A stretch of DNA of 64,000 bases from an uncultured Bacteroidales bacterium (GTDB taxonomy: Bacteria > Bacteroidota > Bacteroidia > Bacteroidales > Bacteroidaceae). Location of the stretch: contig CADCAG010000009.1 in the NCBI GenBank assembly GCA_902799355.1, positions 1-64,000 on the forward strand. The letters run 5' to 3'. The position numbers and the translations under genes were made by a program. The notes beneath the pieces are model-generated. The model searched no databases. It was not told the origin of the DNA and worked only from the letters and a program-made list of their open reading frames with translations. Shown one piece after another: positions 1-7,901 of the stretch. Position 1 is the stretch's first letter. Each line of letters begins with the position of its first letter.

Positions 1-1007
1 ACCTTGAACTCACGCTTCAGACGGTCGATAATGATATCGAGGTGAAGCTCACCCATACCTGAGATAATGGTCTGACCACTCTGCTCGTCGGTACGTACGG
101 TGAAGGTGGGGTCTTCCTCAGCCAACTTAGCCAGACCGTTGTCCAACTTGGCAACGTCAGCCTGTGACTTAGGCTCTACGGCGATAGAGATCACGGTGTC
201 GGGGAAGGTCATTGACTCCAGTACGATGGGCTTCTCCTCGTCGCAGAGGGTATCACCAGTACGGATATCCTTGAAACCTACACCTGCGCCGATATCACCA
301 GCGTCGATAGAGTCCATAGGAATTTCCTTGTTTGAGTTCATCTGGAACAGACGGCTGATACGCTCCTTCTTGCCCGAACGGGGGTTGTAAACGTAAGAAC
401 CGGCCTTCACGCTACCAGAGTAGACGCGGAAGAATACCAGACGACCCATATAGGGGTCAGTGGCAATCTTAAAGGCAAGAGCTGAAGTGGGCTCGTCCTC
501 GCTGGGTTTGCGACCCTCTTCCTCGTCAGTGTTGGGGTTGGTACCCATCACCATCTCCACGTCAACGGGAGCGGGCAGGAAGGCACAAACATAGTCGAGC
601 AGGGGCTGAACACCCTTGTTCTTATAAGACGAACCGAGCAGCATAGGTGTGCAAGCCATTGAGATACAACCCTTGCGGATAGCAGCGATGATCTCGTCCT
701 CAGTGATTGAGTTAGGATCGTCGAAGTACTTCTCCATCAGGGCCTCGTCATACTCAGCGGCAGCCTCAAGCAGCTTGTTACGCCACTCGTCGCACTCAGC
801 CTGCAGGTCTGCGGGGATGTCCTCAATGTCATACTCAGCACCCATGGTCTCGTCGTGCCACAGGATAGCCTTCATCTTGATAAGGTCTACCAAGCCCTTG
901 AAGTTCTCCTCAGCACCGATGGGCACCTGGATAACAACAGGGTTAGCACCCAGGATGTCCTTCATCTGCTGAACAGTCTCGAAGAAGTCAGCACCTGAAC
1001 GGTCCAT
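1..1007 (-). CDS. fusA: Elongation factor G, body (partial, out of frame with its N-terminus)
   Basis: This is the readable continuation of EF-G after the frame break near 1011, and it runs off the left window edge. The minus strand reads MDRSGADFF, then ...[18 protein letters not shown]..., and at the edge [13 protein letters not shown], all typical of EF-G domains G' to III. The frame stays open from 1010 to base 1. The interval is drawn from the Met of the G4 region KMD only for convenience; this is not a real start. EF-G drives ribosomal translocation with GTP in the cytoplasm. See the N-terminal fragment for the lesion. Whether the gene is truly broken or the sequence has an error cannot be decided here. 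Confidence 0.85.
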   Translation of the reverse strand, partial: MDRSGADFFETVQQMKDILGANPVVIQVPIGAEENFKGLVDLIKMKAILWHDETMGAEYDIEDIPADLQAECDEWRNKLLEAAAEYDEALMEKYFDDPNSITEDEIIAAIRKGCISMACTPMLLGSSYKNKGVQPLLDYVCAFLPAPVDVEMVMGTNPNTDEEEGRKPSEDEPTSALAFKIATDPYMGRLVFFRVYSGSVKAGSYVYNPRSGKKERISRLFQMNSNKEIPMDSIDAGDIGAGVGFKDIRTGDTLCDEEKPIVLESMTFPDTVISIAVEPKSQADVAKLDNGLAKLAEEDPTFTVRTDEQSGQTIISGMGELHLDIIIDRLKREFK

Positions 1008-1359
1008 CTTGCTGCACACCATCAGCAGCAGAGTAGGTAGCAACAGCTCCGTCGAGCACACGCAGTGAACGCTCTACCTCAGCGGTAAAGTCAACGTGTC
1101 CCGGAGTGTCAATCAGGTTGATCTTGTACTCCTTACCATTCCACTTCCAGTTACAGGTGGTAGCAGCAGAGGTAATGGTGATACCACGCTCCTGCTCCTG
1201 GGCCATCCAGTCCATGGTAGCAGCACCATCGTGCACCTCACCAATCTTGTGCGTCTTACCTGTGTAGAACAGGATACGCTCAGACGTGGTGGTCTTACCG
1301 GCATCGATGTGAGCCATGATACCAATATTGCGGGTCAAATGTAAATCGCGATTTGCCAT
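988..1359 (-). CDS. fusA: Elongation factor G, N-terminal fragment ending in a frameshift
   Basis: Third gene of the str operon after rpsL and rpsG. Residues 1-112 are clear EF-G GTPase sequence: P-loop [10 protein letters not shown] (about 16-25), switch I ERGITI, and switch II DTPGH. After GVQ (bases 1012-1020) the frame shifts and stops at 988-990, while the [10 protein letters not shown] continuation lies in the next frame. Against the usual EF-G sequence about 22 residues (PQSETVWRQ... to ...VN) are missing, which means roughly 65 bases were lost and the Asn of the NKMD guanine-specificity motif is gone. EF-G is essential, so either another copy exists or this is an assembly or sequencing error; the operon position argues it is the main copy. 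The start follows a 36-base spacer after rpsG. Confidence 0.85.
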   Translation of the reverse strand: MANRDLHLTRNIGIMAHIDAGKTTTSERILFYTGKTHKIGEVHDGAATMDWMAQEQERGITITSAATTCNWKWNGKEYKINLIDTPGHVDFTAEVERSLRVLDGAVATYSAADGVQQDGPFRC

Positions 1360-1395
1360 TTTCGTTTATCCTTTTATTTACCTTAAAACTAAATA

Positions 1396-1872
1396 TTAGA
1401 AACGGAAGTGAGCGAATGCACGGTTAGCCTCAGCCATGCGGTGCATATCCTCCTTACGCTTGAAGGCACCACCCTGGTTGTTGAAGGCGTCCATGATCTC
1501 GGCAGCCAGCTTGTCAGCCATAGACTTACCGCTACGCTTGCGGGCGAAGCTGATCATGTTCTTCATAGAGATGCTCTCCTTACGGTCGGGACGAATCTCG
1601 GTAGGCACCTGGAAAGTAGCACCACCGATACGGCGGCTCTTTACCTCTACCTGAGGAGTGATGTTGTCGAGGGCCTGCTTCCAGATCTCCAGAGCTGACT
1701 TCTCCTCGTTCTGCATCTTACCCTTAACGGTCTCGAGTGCATTGTAGAAAATCTCGTACGAAATAGACTTCTTGCCATCGTACATCAAGTGGTTCACAAA
1801 CTTCGACACTTTCTTGTCGTTGAAGACTGGATCGGGAAGGATCACACGCTTCTTTGGTTTTGCTTTTCTCAT
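1396..1872 (-). CDS. rpsG: 30S ribosomal protein S7
   Basis: A 158-residue protein with the full S7 pattern: basic N-terminus MRKAKPKKR, the region [13 protein letters not shown] (about 25-37), [16 protein letters not shown] (about 75-90) and the C-terminal [12 protein letters not shown]...[20 protein letters not shown]. It nucleates assembly of the 30S head by binding the 3' domain of 16S rRNA. It sits between rpsL and fusA in the conserved str operon, with a long 187-base spacer after rpsL and a 36-base spacer before fusA. Length is normal for the family. In other bacteria S7 represses its own operon by binding the rpsL-rpsG spacer; a small hairpin at 2004-2022 in this spacer is compatible with that but proves nothing. 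Confidence 0.97.
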   Translation of the reverse strand: MRKAKPKKRVILPDPVFNDKKVSKFVNHLMYDGKKSISYEIFYNALETVKGKMQNEEKSALEIWKQALDNITPQVEVKSRRIGGATFQVPTEIRPDRKESISMKNMISFARKRSGKSMADKLAAEIMDAFNNQGGAFKRKEDMHRMAEANRAFAHFRF

Positions 1873-2059
1873 TTTTGTTGTTTGAATTAATGTCTGCTTG
1901 GGGCTGTTTTTTCTAACGTCTTCAACGCTCGCTCATGAGCATTTACTCAACCTGTCTATAACAATATCTCCAGCAAAACGGTTATTTCTTTTAAATTTTG
2001 GTAGCAGCGGGAGAACCACTGCTCGCGCTCCTTTAAGGCTTTCTAATCTTCTCCGATTA

Positions 2060-2440
2060 TTACTTCTTAGCCTTAGGACGCTTAGCACCATACTTAGAAC
2101 GACGCTGAGTACGGCTTGCTACACCGGCAGTATCCAGAGTACCGCGAACGATGTGATAACGTACACCGGGAAGGTCCTTTACACGACCGCCACGAACGAG
2201 CACGATGCTGTGCTCCTGCAAGTTGTGTCCCTCTCCGGGAATGTAACTGTTGACTTCCTTCTGGTTAGTCAGACGAACACGGGCTACCTTACGCATAGCC
2301 GAATTAGGCTTCTTGGGGGTCGTTGTGTAGACACGAACGCAAACACCACGACGCTGAGGACATGCGTCCAGCGCGGGTGACTTGCTCTTGTCAACGAGCA
2401 CCTTTCTGCCTTTTCTTACCAATTGTGAAATTGTAGGCAT
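2060..2440 (-). CDS. rpsL: 30S ribosomal protein S12
   Basis: A 126-residue S12 and the first gene of the str operon. It carries the decoding-site loops [12 protein letters not shown] (about 39-50) and [29 protein letters not shown] (about 68-96), and the basic tail [13 protein letters not shown]. The lysines of these two loops are the classical streptomycin-resistance positions; both loops look wild type. S12 sits at the 30S decoding centre. A -7 box (TACCTTTG on the minus strand at 2526-2533) lies about 86 bases upstream, so the leader is short. Nothing unusual in the protein. Confidence 0.97.
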   Translation of the reverse strand: MPTISQLVRKGRKVLVDKSKSPALDACPQRRGVCVRVYTTTPKKPNSAMRKVARVRLTNQKEVNSYIPGEGHNLQEHSIVLVRGGRVKDLPGVRYHIVRGTLDTAGVASRTQRRSKYGAKRPKAKK

Positions 2441-2525
2441 AATTGTTTGTTTTTTAATTAATTATATATTATGTATATGTTATTTTCAGACACACTACAC
2501 CCACACTTTGGGCGCTTTTGGGGTG

Positions 2526-2533
2526 CAAAGGTA
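2526..2533 (-). promoter_or_regulatory. -7 box of the str operon promoter
   Basis: TACCTTTG on the minus strand matches the Bacteroidota -7 consensus TAnnTTTG. No TTTG is seen 19-20 bases upstream, so the -33 element is weak or absent. The next gene on this strand is rpsL. Confidence 0.6.
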
Positions 2534-2651
2534 CTAACTTTTCCCCTTTCTACCTAATATATAAGAGTTAAAAAGACGCTTACCTAATGCTTTTTAACAT
2601 TAAATAAGCGTTTTAACAATAATTAGCTACGGTTGCAGCTACTTTTTTCTT

Positions 2652-2969
2652 TCAATTTTCCTTTCCTACAGGGAATGGAGCTATCGTTCTTGACTCCTGC
2701 TGGGGTATTTTGATGGCTCCGAACTCGCGTTCATAACGCACGATATTCTCCTGCAAGGCAGCCAACAGGCGCTTGGCATGTTCAGGTGCCAGGATAACAC
2801 GACTCTTCACCTGAGCCTTGGGCAGACCAGGCAGTACACGGGCGAAGTCGAGGATGAAGTCGGAACTGGAATGGGTGATGATGGCAAAGTTAGCATACTC
2901 ACCCTGAGCAACCTCCTGAGGCAGCTCTATCTGCAACTGTTTCTGATTGTTGTTATTGTTCTCACTCAT
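2652..2969 (-). CDS. DUF3467 family protein
   Basis: A 105-residue cytosolic protein whose core (QIELPQEVAQGEYANFAIITHSSSDFILDFARVLPG, then VKSRVILAPEHAKRLLAALQENI) matches DUF3467, a small family common in Bacteroidota and of unknown function. The start is placed at the ATG of MSENNNNN. A longer reading frame extends 14 codons upstream, but that extension contains the -7 box and so lies at or before the transcription start. It is monocistronic, with its own promoter at 2993-3023. No catalytic residues are apparent. Confidence 0.85.
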   Translation of the reverse strand: MSENNNNNQKQLQIELPQEVAQGEYANFAIITHSSSDFILDFARVLPGLPKAQVKSRVILAPEHAKRLLAALQENIVRYEREFGAIKIPQQESRTIAPFPVGKEN

Positions 2970-2992
2970 AGCTAAATCATTATTTGTTGGTA

Positions 2993-3023
2993 CAAAGGTA
3001 CAAAGAATCATTTACAATACAAA
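2993..3023 (-). promoter_or_regulatory. Promoter of the DUF3467 gene
   Basis: On the minus strand TTTG (3020-3023) and TACCTTTG (2993-3000) are separated by 19 bases, the ideal Bacteroidota -33/-7 arrangement. This fixes the start of the gene at 2969. Confidence 0.75.
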
Positions 3024-3056
3024 ATAAAATGGGGATTTTCCTTAAAAAGTCTTTCC

Positions 3057-3091
3057 TTTGATGGTTTATATAAAAATAATGTGTACATTTG
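3057..3091 (+). promoter_or_regulatory. Promoter of the DUF3737 gene
   Basis: A TACATTTG -7 box (3084-3091) lies with a TTTG at 3057-3060, 23 bases upstream and slightly wider than usual. It lies inside the longest open frame, so translation must begin further downstream (3109 or 3136). Confidence 0.6.
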
Positions 3092-3135
3092 CACACGCAA
3101 AACTAGCGATGAATAATATTCTAAAAAACAAAGCA

Positions 3136-3984
3136 ATGACGGAACTGATAAAGAATAAAGAGGTGGGTGGCGAACGCCCGCTATTTGGATTAAAAGACAC
3201 GCGCCTGGAGAACATCACCATCACGGATGGAGAGTCGGGCATCAAACAATGCCAGCACATGGAGGCTGCCAACTGCCGCTTCTATGGCAAGTACCCGTGG
3301 TGGCACGTCGACGGCGCACTGATAGAAGACTGTTACTTTGCCGAGGGGTCGCGCTCGGCCATCTGGTATACCAACGACCTCGTGATGCGTCGCTGTCGCA
3401 TCGATGGTCCTAAGTTCTTCCGCGAGATGAAGAACGTAGAGCTGGAGGATGTGGAGATCATGGATGCTGACGAGACCTTCTGGAAGGTCGATGGTCTGCG
3501 TCTCAAGAATGTCAAGTTACATGGGGGCACCTACCCTTTCATGTTCTCTAAGAACATCTATGTAGACCACCTGGAGAGCGATGCCAAATATGTCTTCCAG
3601 TACTGCCAGAACGTAGAGATCCACCATGCCAACATCGTCACCAAGGACTCCTTCTGGGAGTGTGAGAACATCACCATCTACGACTCCGTGCTCGATGGCG
3701 AGTACCTGGCATGGCATTCCAAGAATGTCCGTCTGGTCAACTGCCAGCTGGCTGGCGAGCAGCTGCTCTGCTATGCTGACAATCTCATCCTCGAGAACTG
3801 CACCTTCGACAAGGCCTGCGATCGCGTCTTCGAATACACCACCGTCCATGCTGACATCCGTGGACATATCGAGAACATCAAGAACCCAACGAGTGGACAT
3901 ATCGTTGCCGACAGCATAGGCTCCATCACGCTCGACCAATATGTCAGGAAACCCAACGACTGCGAGATAGAGGTTAGAGGTTAG
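3136..3984 (+). CDS. DUF3737 family protein, right-handed beta-helix
   Basis: A 282-residue protein from the chosen ATG (MTELIKNK). It matches DUF3737: LFGLKDTRLENITITDGESGIK near the N-terminus and then repeated short strands such as MEAANCRFYGKYPWWHVDGALIEDCYF, MKNVELEDVEI and CENITIYDSVL, a pattern of about 20-residue turns typical of a parallel beta-helix. The family function is unknown; the fold suggests carbohydrate binding, but no catalytic residues are assigned. No signal peptide is seen. An upstream in-frame ATG at 3109 is possible; starts before 3092 overlap the promoter. The TAG stop (3982-3984) lies inside a heptamer array that fills the gap to the next gene. Confidence 0.8.
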   Translation: MTELIKNKEVGGERPLFGLKDTRLENITITDGESGIKQCQHMEAANCRFYGKYPWWHVDGALIEDCYFAEGSRSAIWYTNDLVMRRCRIDGPKFFREMKNVELEDVEIMDADETFWKVDGLRLKNVKLHGGTYPFMFSKNIYVDHLESDAKYVFQYCQNVEIHHANIVTKDSFWECENITIYDSVLDGEYLAWHSKNVRLVNCQLAGEQLLCYADNLILENCTFDKACDRVFEYTTVHADIRGHIENIKNPTSGHIVADSIGSITLDQYVRKPNDCEIEVRG

Positions 3985-4067
3985 AGTTAAGAGGTAAGAG
4001 GTAAGAGGTAAGAGGTAAGAGTTAAGAAAGATAGTTAAGCGGTAAGAGGTTAGCGGTTAGAGGTAAA
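3970..4067 (+). repeat. Heptamer array, 14 units (GAGGTAA type)
   Basis: Fourteen imperfect 7-base units run without a break: gaggtta, gaggtta, gagttaa, then four exact gaggtaa copies, followed by more diverged units. The array contains the stop codon of the DUF3737 gene and ends 2 bases before the ATG of the next gene. It is the longest of several such arrays in this window. Confidence 0.9.
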
Positions 4068-4069
4068 AT

Positions 4070-5221
4070 ATGAAGTACAATTTTGATGAAATCATTGTAC
4101 GACGCGGCACAGGTTGCGTCAAGTGGGACGAAAGCGAAGAGGGGGTTATCCCCCTCTGGGTAGCTGACATGGATTTTGCTGTAGCGCCAGCTATCCAAGA
4201 GGCCGTGCGCCAGCGTGCCGAGCACCCCATCTACGCCTATACGCTGGTGGGCGACGACTACTACGAGGCTATCATCAACTGGTTTCAGAGACGTCACGGA
4301 TGGACTATCGCGCGCGAACATATATTATATACGATAGGCGTTGTCCCTGCCATCTCCTGCACCCTGCAGGCTCTCACCATGCCTGGCGAGAAGGTCGTCA
4401 TGCTCAGTCCCGACTACAACTGCTTCTTCAGCAGCATCCGCAACAGTGGCTGCGAGGTCAGCGAGAGCGTGCTGCAATACAATAGCAGCAGCCATCGCTT
4501 CGAGGTCGACTGGGAGGACTTCGAGACGCGCTGTGCCGACGAGAAGACCACCATCTTCCTGCTCTGCAATCCCCACAACCCCACGGGTCGTGTGTGGCAT
4601 CGCGACGAGCTACAGCTGATGAGCGACATCTGTCGTCGCCACCAGGTACGCATCGTCAGCGACGAGATCCATGGCGAGCTCATCATGCCTGGCAACACCT
4701 TGGTACCGATGGCTACTGTCGATGCTGACGCCATCATCCTCAACTCTCCGTCGAAGTCGTTCAATACCGCTGGTCTGCAGATTGCCAACATCATCTGCAC
4801 AGACAGCGAGAAGCGCCGCCGCATCGACCGCGCCATCAACATCAACGAGGTGTGCGACGTCAACCCCTTCGGGCCTGTCGCGCTTATCGCCGCCTATAAC
4901 GACAGCGAGCAGTGGCTCGACGAGCTCAACGAGTACCTGTGGGACAACTACTCCGCGCTGTGCGATTTCGTCGCACAGCACCTGCCCCAATGGAAGGTCA
5001 TGCCCATGGAGGGCACCTACCTGGCATGGGTCGATGTATCGCAGTGTTGCGATGATGTCGCAGCCTACTGTGACGACATCCTTGAGAAAGCGAAGGTATG
5101 GGTGAATCCTGGCACGATGTACGGGCCACAAAGCGGTGAAGGCTATCTCCGCATCAATCTTGCCTGTCCACGCAGTCGACTGCTAGAGGCCCTTTCGCAT
5201 ATTGCGAGGGTGATGTTCTAG
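4070..5221 (+). CDS. patB: MalY/PatB-type PLP-dependent cystathionine beta-lyase
   Basis: A 383-residue fold-type I aminotransferase of the MalY/PatB group. The N-terminal KWDESEEGVIPLWVADMDF is characteristic. Other marks are NPHNPTGRVW (PLP and substrate binding), SDEIHGEL (Asp that contacts the pyridine nitrogen) and SPSKSFN with the Schiff-base Lys229. Members cleave C-S bonds of cystathionine or related thioethers to pyruvate, ammonia and a thiol. The exact substrate cannot be told from sequence. It is cytosolic and full length. Its 3' end overlaps the convergent xerD by 39 bases, so the two genes share their C-terminal coding region. Confidence 0.88.
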   Translation: MKYNFDEIIVRRGTGCVKWDESEEGVIPLWVADMDFAVAPAIQEAVRQRAEHPIYAYTLVGDDYYEAIINWFQRRHGWTIAREHILYTIGVVPAISCTLQALTMPGEKVVMLSPDYNCFFSSIRNSGCEVSESVLQYNSSSHRFEVDWEDFETRCADEKTTIFLLCNPHNPTGRVWHRDELQLMSDICRRHQVRIVSDEIHGELIMPGNTLVPMATVDADAIILNSPSKSFNTAGLQIANIICTDSEKRRRIDRAININEVCDVNPFGPVALIAAYNDSEQWLDELNEYLWDNYSALCDFVAQHLPQWKVMPMEGTYLAWVDVSQCCDDVAAYCDDILEKAKVWVNPGTMYGPQSGEGYLRINLACPRSRLLEALSHIARVMF

Positions 5222-6103
5222 TATCTGCTTGCGCAGCGTCGACATGTCGATGTGCGTATAGATCTCCGTCGTGCCGATATTCTCGTGACCCAGCATTACC
5301 TGGATGGCACGCAGGTCGGCACCACCTTCCAACAGTGCCGTAGCAAACGAGTGGCGCAGCGTATGGGGCGAGATGGTCTTCTGGATGCCTGCCTCAGCAG
5401 CCTGCTGCTTAATCATGATAAGTATCATGGTACGTGTCAGGTGTGCACCACGACGATTCAGGAACACATAGTCTTCCTCACCAGGTTTGATGGTCATGTG
5501 GTTACGATCGTCAAACCACCACTCCAGCTCCTTGAGGGCCTTGGGCGAGATAGGCACCAGACGCTCCTTGCTGCCCTTACCCATCACACGCACATACTGT
5601 TCTTCCTGATAGAGATTGGTCAGCTTCAGGTTGACCAGTTCCGAGACGCGCAAGCCACAAGAGAACAGCACCTCGATGATGGCACGGTTGCGATGACCCT
5701 CCCATTTGGAGAGGTCGATGCTGGCCTCTAGGGCATCCACCTCGTCGGGTGTCAGCACCTCGGGCAGGTGGTGACCTAAGACGGGCGACTCCAACAGTTC
5801 CGTAGGGTCGTCATCACGATAGCCATCCAGCTGCAGGAAACGATAGAACGAGCGCACACCACTGAGTATGCGGCACTGCGAACGCGGATGAATACCGATG
5901 TCATGCAGTCCTGCGGCAAAGTGCTGCAGGTCTGTCAGCTCCACCTCCAGCGCGTGCTTGCCCTCCTGTCCCAGATAGTCCAGCAGTTTCTGCAGGTCGC
6001 GCACATAGGCATCCAGCGTATTTGGCGAGTAGCCACGCTGCAGTTTCAGGTATCGCTGATAGGCGCGAACGATATTTGTGGGCGTTTTCTTGCTTGTTTC
6101 CAT
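5183..6103 (-). CDS. xerD: Tyrosine recombinase XerD
   Basis: A 306-residue tyrosine recombinase. It has an N-terminal SAM-like core-binding domain (about 8-95: YLKLQRGYSPNTLDAYVRDL) and a C-terminal catalytic domain with the complete set Arg152 (CGLRVSEL), Lys176 (GKGSKER), His247 and Arg250 (SPHTLRH), His273 (LGHEN) and nucleophile Tyr282 (EIYTH). Together with a XerC partner it resolves chromosome dimers at dif. Length and motifs fit the housekeeping enzyme rather than a phage or conjugative integrase, and no mobile-element genes are nearby. It is divergent from aroQ, with both -7 boxes in the 48-base gap. Confidence 0.92.
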   Translation of the reverse strand: METSKKTPTNIVRAYQRYLKLQRGYSPNTLDAYVRDLQKLLDYLGQEGKHALEVELTDLQHFAAGLHDIGIHPRSQCRILSGVRSFYRFLQLDGYRDDDPTELLESPVLGHHLPEVLTPDEVDALEASIDLSKWEGHRNRAIIEVLFSCGLRVSELVNLKLTNLYQEEQYVRVMGKGSKERLVPISPKALKELEWWFDDRNHMTIKPGEEDYVFLNRRGAHLTRTMILIMIKQQAAEAGIQKTISPHTLRHSFATALLEGGADLRAIQVMLGHENIGTTEIYTHIDMSTLRKQILEHHPRNMRKGL

Positions 6104-6112
6104 TTATTTTCT

Positions 6113-6120
6113 TACCTTTG
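6113..6120 (+). promoter_or_regulatory. -7 box upstream of aroQ
   Basis: TACCTTTG, 31 bases before the aroQ start, in the short divergent region with xerD. No convincing -33 TTTG at the right spacing. Confidence 0.6.
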
Positions 6121-6126
6121 CCGCCA

Positions 6127-6134
6127 CAAAGATA
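6127..6134 (-). promoter_or_regulatory. -7 box upstream of xerD
   Basis: TATCTTTG on the minus strand, 23 bases before the xerD ATG. It lies 6 bases from the aroQ -7 box on the other strand, so the two polymerases cannot bind together. Confidence 0.55.
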
Positions 6135-6151
6135 ATCATTATTTTTGAAAT

Positions 6152-6577
6152 ATGAAAATTTTAATCATCAATGGTCCTAACCTCAACCTGCTTGGCGTCC
6201 GCGAACCAGGCATCTATGGCTCGTCATCTTTCGAGCAGTACCTGCCTCAGCTGAAGCAGCAATACCCCACTATCGACATCGAGTACTTCCAGAGCAATGT
6301 CGAGGGAGAGCTCATCAACAAGATGCAGGAGGTAGGCTTCTCGTACGACGGCATCGTGCTCAACGCAGGTGCCTACACCCACACGTCAGTAGCCCTGCAC
6401 GACTGCATCCGCTCGCTGAAGACTCCCGTCATCGAGGTACACATCTCTAATGTCCACCAGCGCGAGGAGTTCCGCCACCACTCCATGATTTCTGCTGCCT
6501 GCAAGGGCGTCATCTGTGGTTTCGGACTCGACAGCTATCGTTTGGCGATAGAAGCGCTCATATGCCCCCTAAGTTAG
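6152..6577 (+). CDS. aroQ: 3-dehydroquinate dehydratase, type II
   Basis: A 141-residue type II dehydroquinase of the shikimate pathway, converting 3-dehydroquinate to 3-dehydroshikimate. It carries INGPNLNLLGVREPGIYG with catalytic Tyr22, NAGAYTHTSVALHD, and EVHISNVHQREEFRHHS with the general-acid His97. These residues are intact. The extreme C-terminus (ICPLS) and the TAG stop are encoded by the first palindrome of a REP-like pair (CCCCCTAAGTTAGGGGG at 6565-6581), so the native end was probably replaced when the repeat arrived. The catalytic core is unaffected. The O-methyltransferase follows 43 bases downstream on the same strand. Confidence 0.95.
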   Translation: MKILIINGPNLNLLGVREPGIYGSSSFEQYLPQLKQQYPTIDIEYFQSNVEGELINKMQEVGFSYDGIVLNAGAYTHTSVALHDCIRSLKTPVIEVHISNVHQREEFRHHSMISAACKGVICGFGLDSYRLAIEALICPLS

Positions 6578-6679
6578 GGGGCCACAGGGGTCTGAACAAG
6601 CACAGGCCCACAATGGCATCATGAGTAATTGGAAAAAAAACAGCTCCTCTTCAGACCCCCAACCCCCTAACTTAGGGGG
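6565..6679. repeat. REP-like inverted pair bracketing the O-methyltransferase start
   Basis: Arm 1 (6565-6596) is the palindrome CCCCCTAAGTTAGGGGG followed by CCACAGGGGTCTGAA. Arm 2 (6650-6679) is its inverted counterpart, TTCAGACCCCCAA followed by CCCCCTAACTTAGGGGG. About 53 bases lie between them, including the ATG of the next gene at 6621. Arm 1 supplies the aroQ stop; arm 2 is translated as part of the methyltransferase N-terminus. Confidence 0.85.
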
Positions 6680-7301
6680 CTTGGAAGATTATATCCTCAC
6701 TCATATTGAGCCAGAGCCTGAATACTTATATAAGCTCTGGCGCGCCACCAACATCCACATGCTGCACGGCCGCATGGCATCAGGCCATCTGCAGGGTCGT
6801 CTGCTGAAGATGCTGGTACAGATGATTCGTCCCAAGAACATCCTCGAGGTGGGCACCTTCAGTGGCTATTCCGCGCTCTGCATGGCTGAGGGACTGGATG
6901 CCGACGGACACCTCTACACCTTCGAGATCAATGATGAACAGGAGGACTTCACCCGTCCGTGGATTGAGGGGTCGCCTGTTGCTGACAAGGTGTCGTTCAT
7001 CATTGGCGACGCCATCACCGAGGCACCCCGTCTGGGTGTCACCTTCGACATGGCGTTCATCGATGGCGACAAGCGCACCTACCGCGAGACCTACGAGATG
7101 GTGCTCTCCATCCTGCGCCCAGGTGGTTTCATCCTTGCTGACAACACGCTATGGGACGGCCATGTCGTCGACCATGCCTACGATCGCGACCCACAAACCA
7201 AGGGCATCGAGACCTTCAACGACTTCCTCACTCACGACACCCGTGTCGAACAGGTCATCCTACCCTTACGCGATGGTCTGACGCTCATTCGCAAGCGCTA
7301 A
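6621..7301 (+). CDS. Class I SAM-dependent O-methyltransferase (COMT/CCoAOMT type)
   Basis: A 226-residue methyltransferase family 3 protein. It has the SAM motif ILEVGTFSGYSALCMAEGL (about 73-91), YTFEINDEQEDFTR, the metal-binding AFIDGDKRTYRE and LADNTLW. This family methylates catechol-type hydroxyls in a divalent-metal-dependent way; the bacterial substrate is unknown. The first 21 or so residues (MSNWKKNSSSSDPQPPNLGG) do not belong to the family: they are encoded by the spacer and the second arm of the REP-like pair at 6565-6679, and family similarity starts at LEDYILTHIEPEPEYL. A terminator-like hairpin at 7316-7347 follows. Confidence 0.85.
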   Translation: MSNWKKNSSSSDPQPPNLGGLEDYILTHIEPEPEYLYKLWRATNIHMLHGRMASGHLQGRLLKMLVQMIRPKNILEVGTFSGYSALCMAEGLDADGHLYTFEINDEQEDFTRPWIEGSPVADKVSFIIGDAITEAPRLGVTFDMAFIDGDKRTYRETYEMVLSILRPGGFILADNTLWDGHVVDHAYDRDPQTKGIETFNDFLTHDTRVEQVILPLRDGLTLIRKR

Positions 7302-7315
7302 ATAGCCGTTTGTCA

Positions 7316-7347
7316 GCAAAAAGCATGCGTTTTTGCATTTTTTCTTC
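7316..7347 (+). terminator. Probable Rho-independent terminator after the O-methyltransferase
   Basis: Inverted repeat GCAAAAA (7316-7322) and TTTTTGC (7330-7336) with a 7-base loop, followed by ATTTTTTCTTC. The stem is AT-rich and so only moderately stable. Confidence 0.5.
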
Positions 7348-7355
7348 GCAAAATG

Positions 7356-7386
7356 TTGCGTGTTTCAATATTATTATGTACTTTTG
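7356..7386 (+). promoter_or_regulatory. Promoter of the Lrp regulator and dipeptidase operon
   Basis: A TTG core (7356-7358) and a TACTTTTG -7 box (7379-7386) are 20 bases apart, upstream of the Lrp-family gene at 7428. Confidence 0.6.
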
Positions 7387-7427
7387 CTTACTTTTTGTAA
7401 GTAAACGATATCAACAACAACTATACT

Positions 7428-7892
7428 ATGGATAAAATTGACAATCTCGACAAGAAAATCCTGAACATTCTGTCACAGAATGCGCGCATTCCTTTCAAGG
7501 ATGTGGCAGCAGAGTGCAACGTGTCACGTGCCGCCATCCACCAACGTGTACAGCACCTCATTGAGAACGGTGTCATCATGGGCAGCGGCTTCGACGTGAA
7601 CCCCAAGAGTCTGGGCTATTCCACCTGTACCTATGTAGGTATCACGCTGGAGCGTGGTTCCATGTACAAGGACGTGGTAGAGTGCCTACGCCATATCCCC
7701 GAAGTCGTAGAGTGTCACTTCACCACAGGCCCCTACACCATGATGGTCAAGCTCTATGCCCGCGACAACGAGCAGCTCATGCACCTGCTGAACGGACGTC
7801 TGCAGGACATCCCTGGCGTGGTGGCTACCGAGACGCTCATCTCCCTGGAGCAGAGCATCAAGCGCGATATCCCCGTACATTTCGAAGACTAA
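7428..7892 (+). CDS. Lrp/AsnC family transcriptional regulator
   Basis: A 154-residue member of the leucine-responsive regulator family. The N-terminal winged helix-turn-helix (about 4-60: LDKKILNILSQNARIPFKDVAAECNVSRAAIHQRVQHL) is followed by a C-terminal RAM/ligand-binding alpha-beta domain (about 65-150). Such proteins form dimers and higher oligomers and respond to amino acids. The gene ends 9 bases before the amidotransferase/dipeptidase fusion, so they are very likely co-transcribed; this suggests the regulator senses an amino acid or small peptide and controls its degradation. The ligand is not predictable. Complete and ordinary in length. Confidence 0.92.
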   Translation: MDKIDNLDKKILNILSQNARIPFKDVAAECNVSRAAIHQRVQHLIENGVIMGSGFDVNPKSLGYSTCTYVGITLERGSMYKDVVECLRHIPEVVECHFTTGPYTMMVKLYARDNEQLMHLLNGRLQDIPGVVATETLISLEQSIKRDIPVHFED

Positions 7893-7901
7893 CAGAATCA
7901 G

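Noticed and set aside
2004-2022. Small hairpin in the rpsL-rpsG spacer as a terminator or S7 site
   Set aside because: Stem of 7 with a wobble pair and no T-run; too weak to call, although S7 autoregulation there remains possible.
3970-4067. Tandem repeats as a CRISPR array
   Set aside because: Units are 7 bases with no spacers, and no cas genes are present.
5183-6103. Tyrosine recombinase as a phage or conjugative-element integrase
   Set aside because: Length, motifs and core-gene context fit housekeeping XerD, and no attachment site or element genes are seen.
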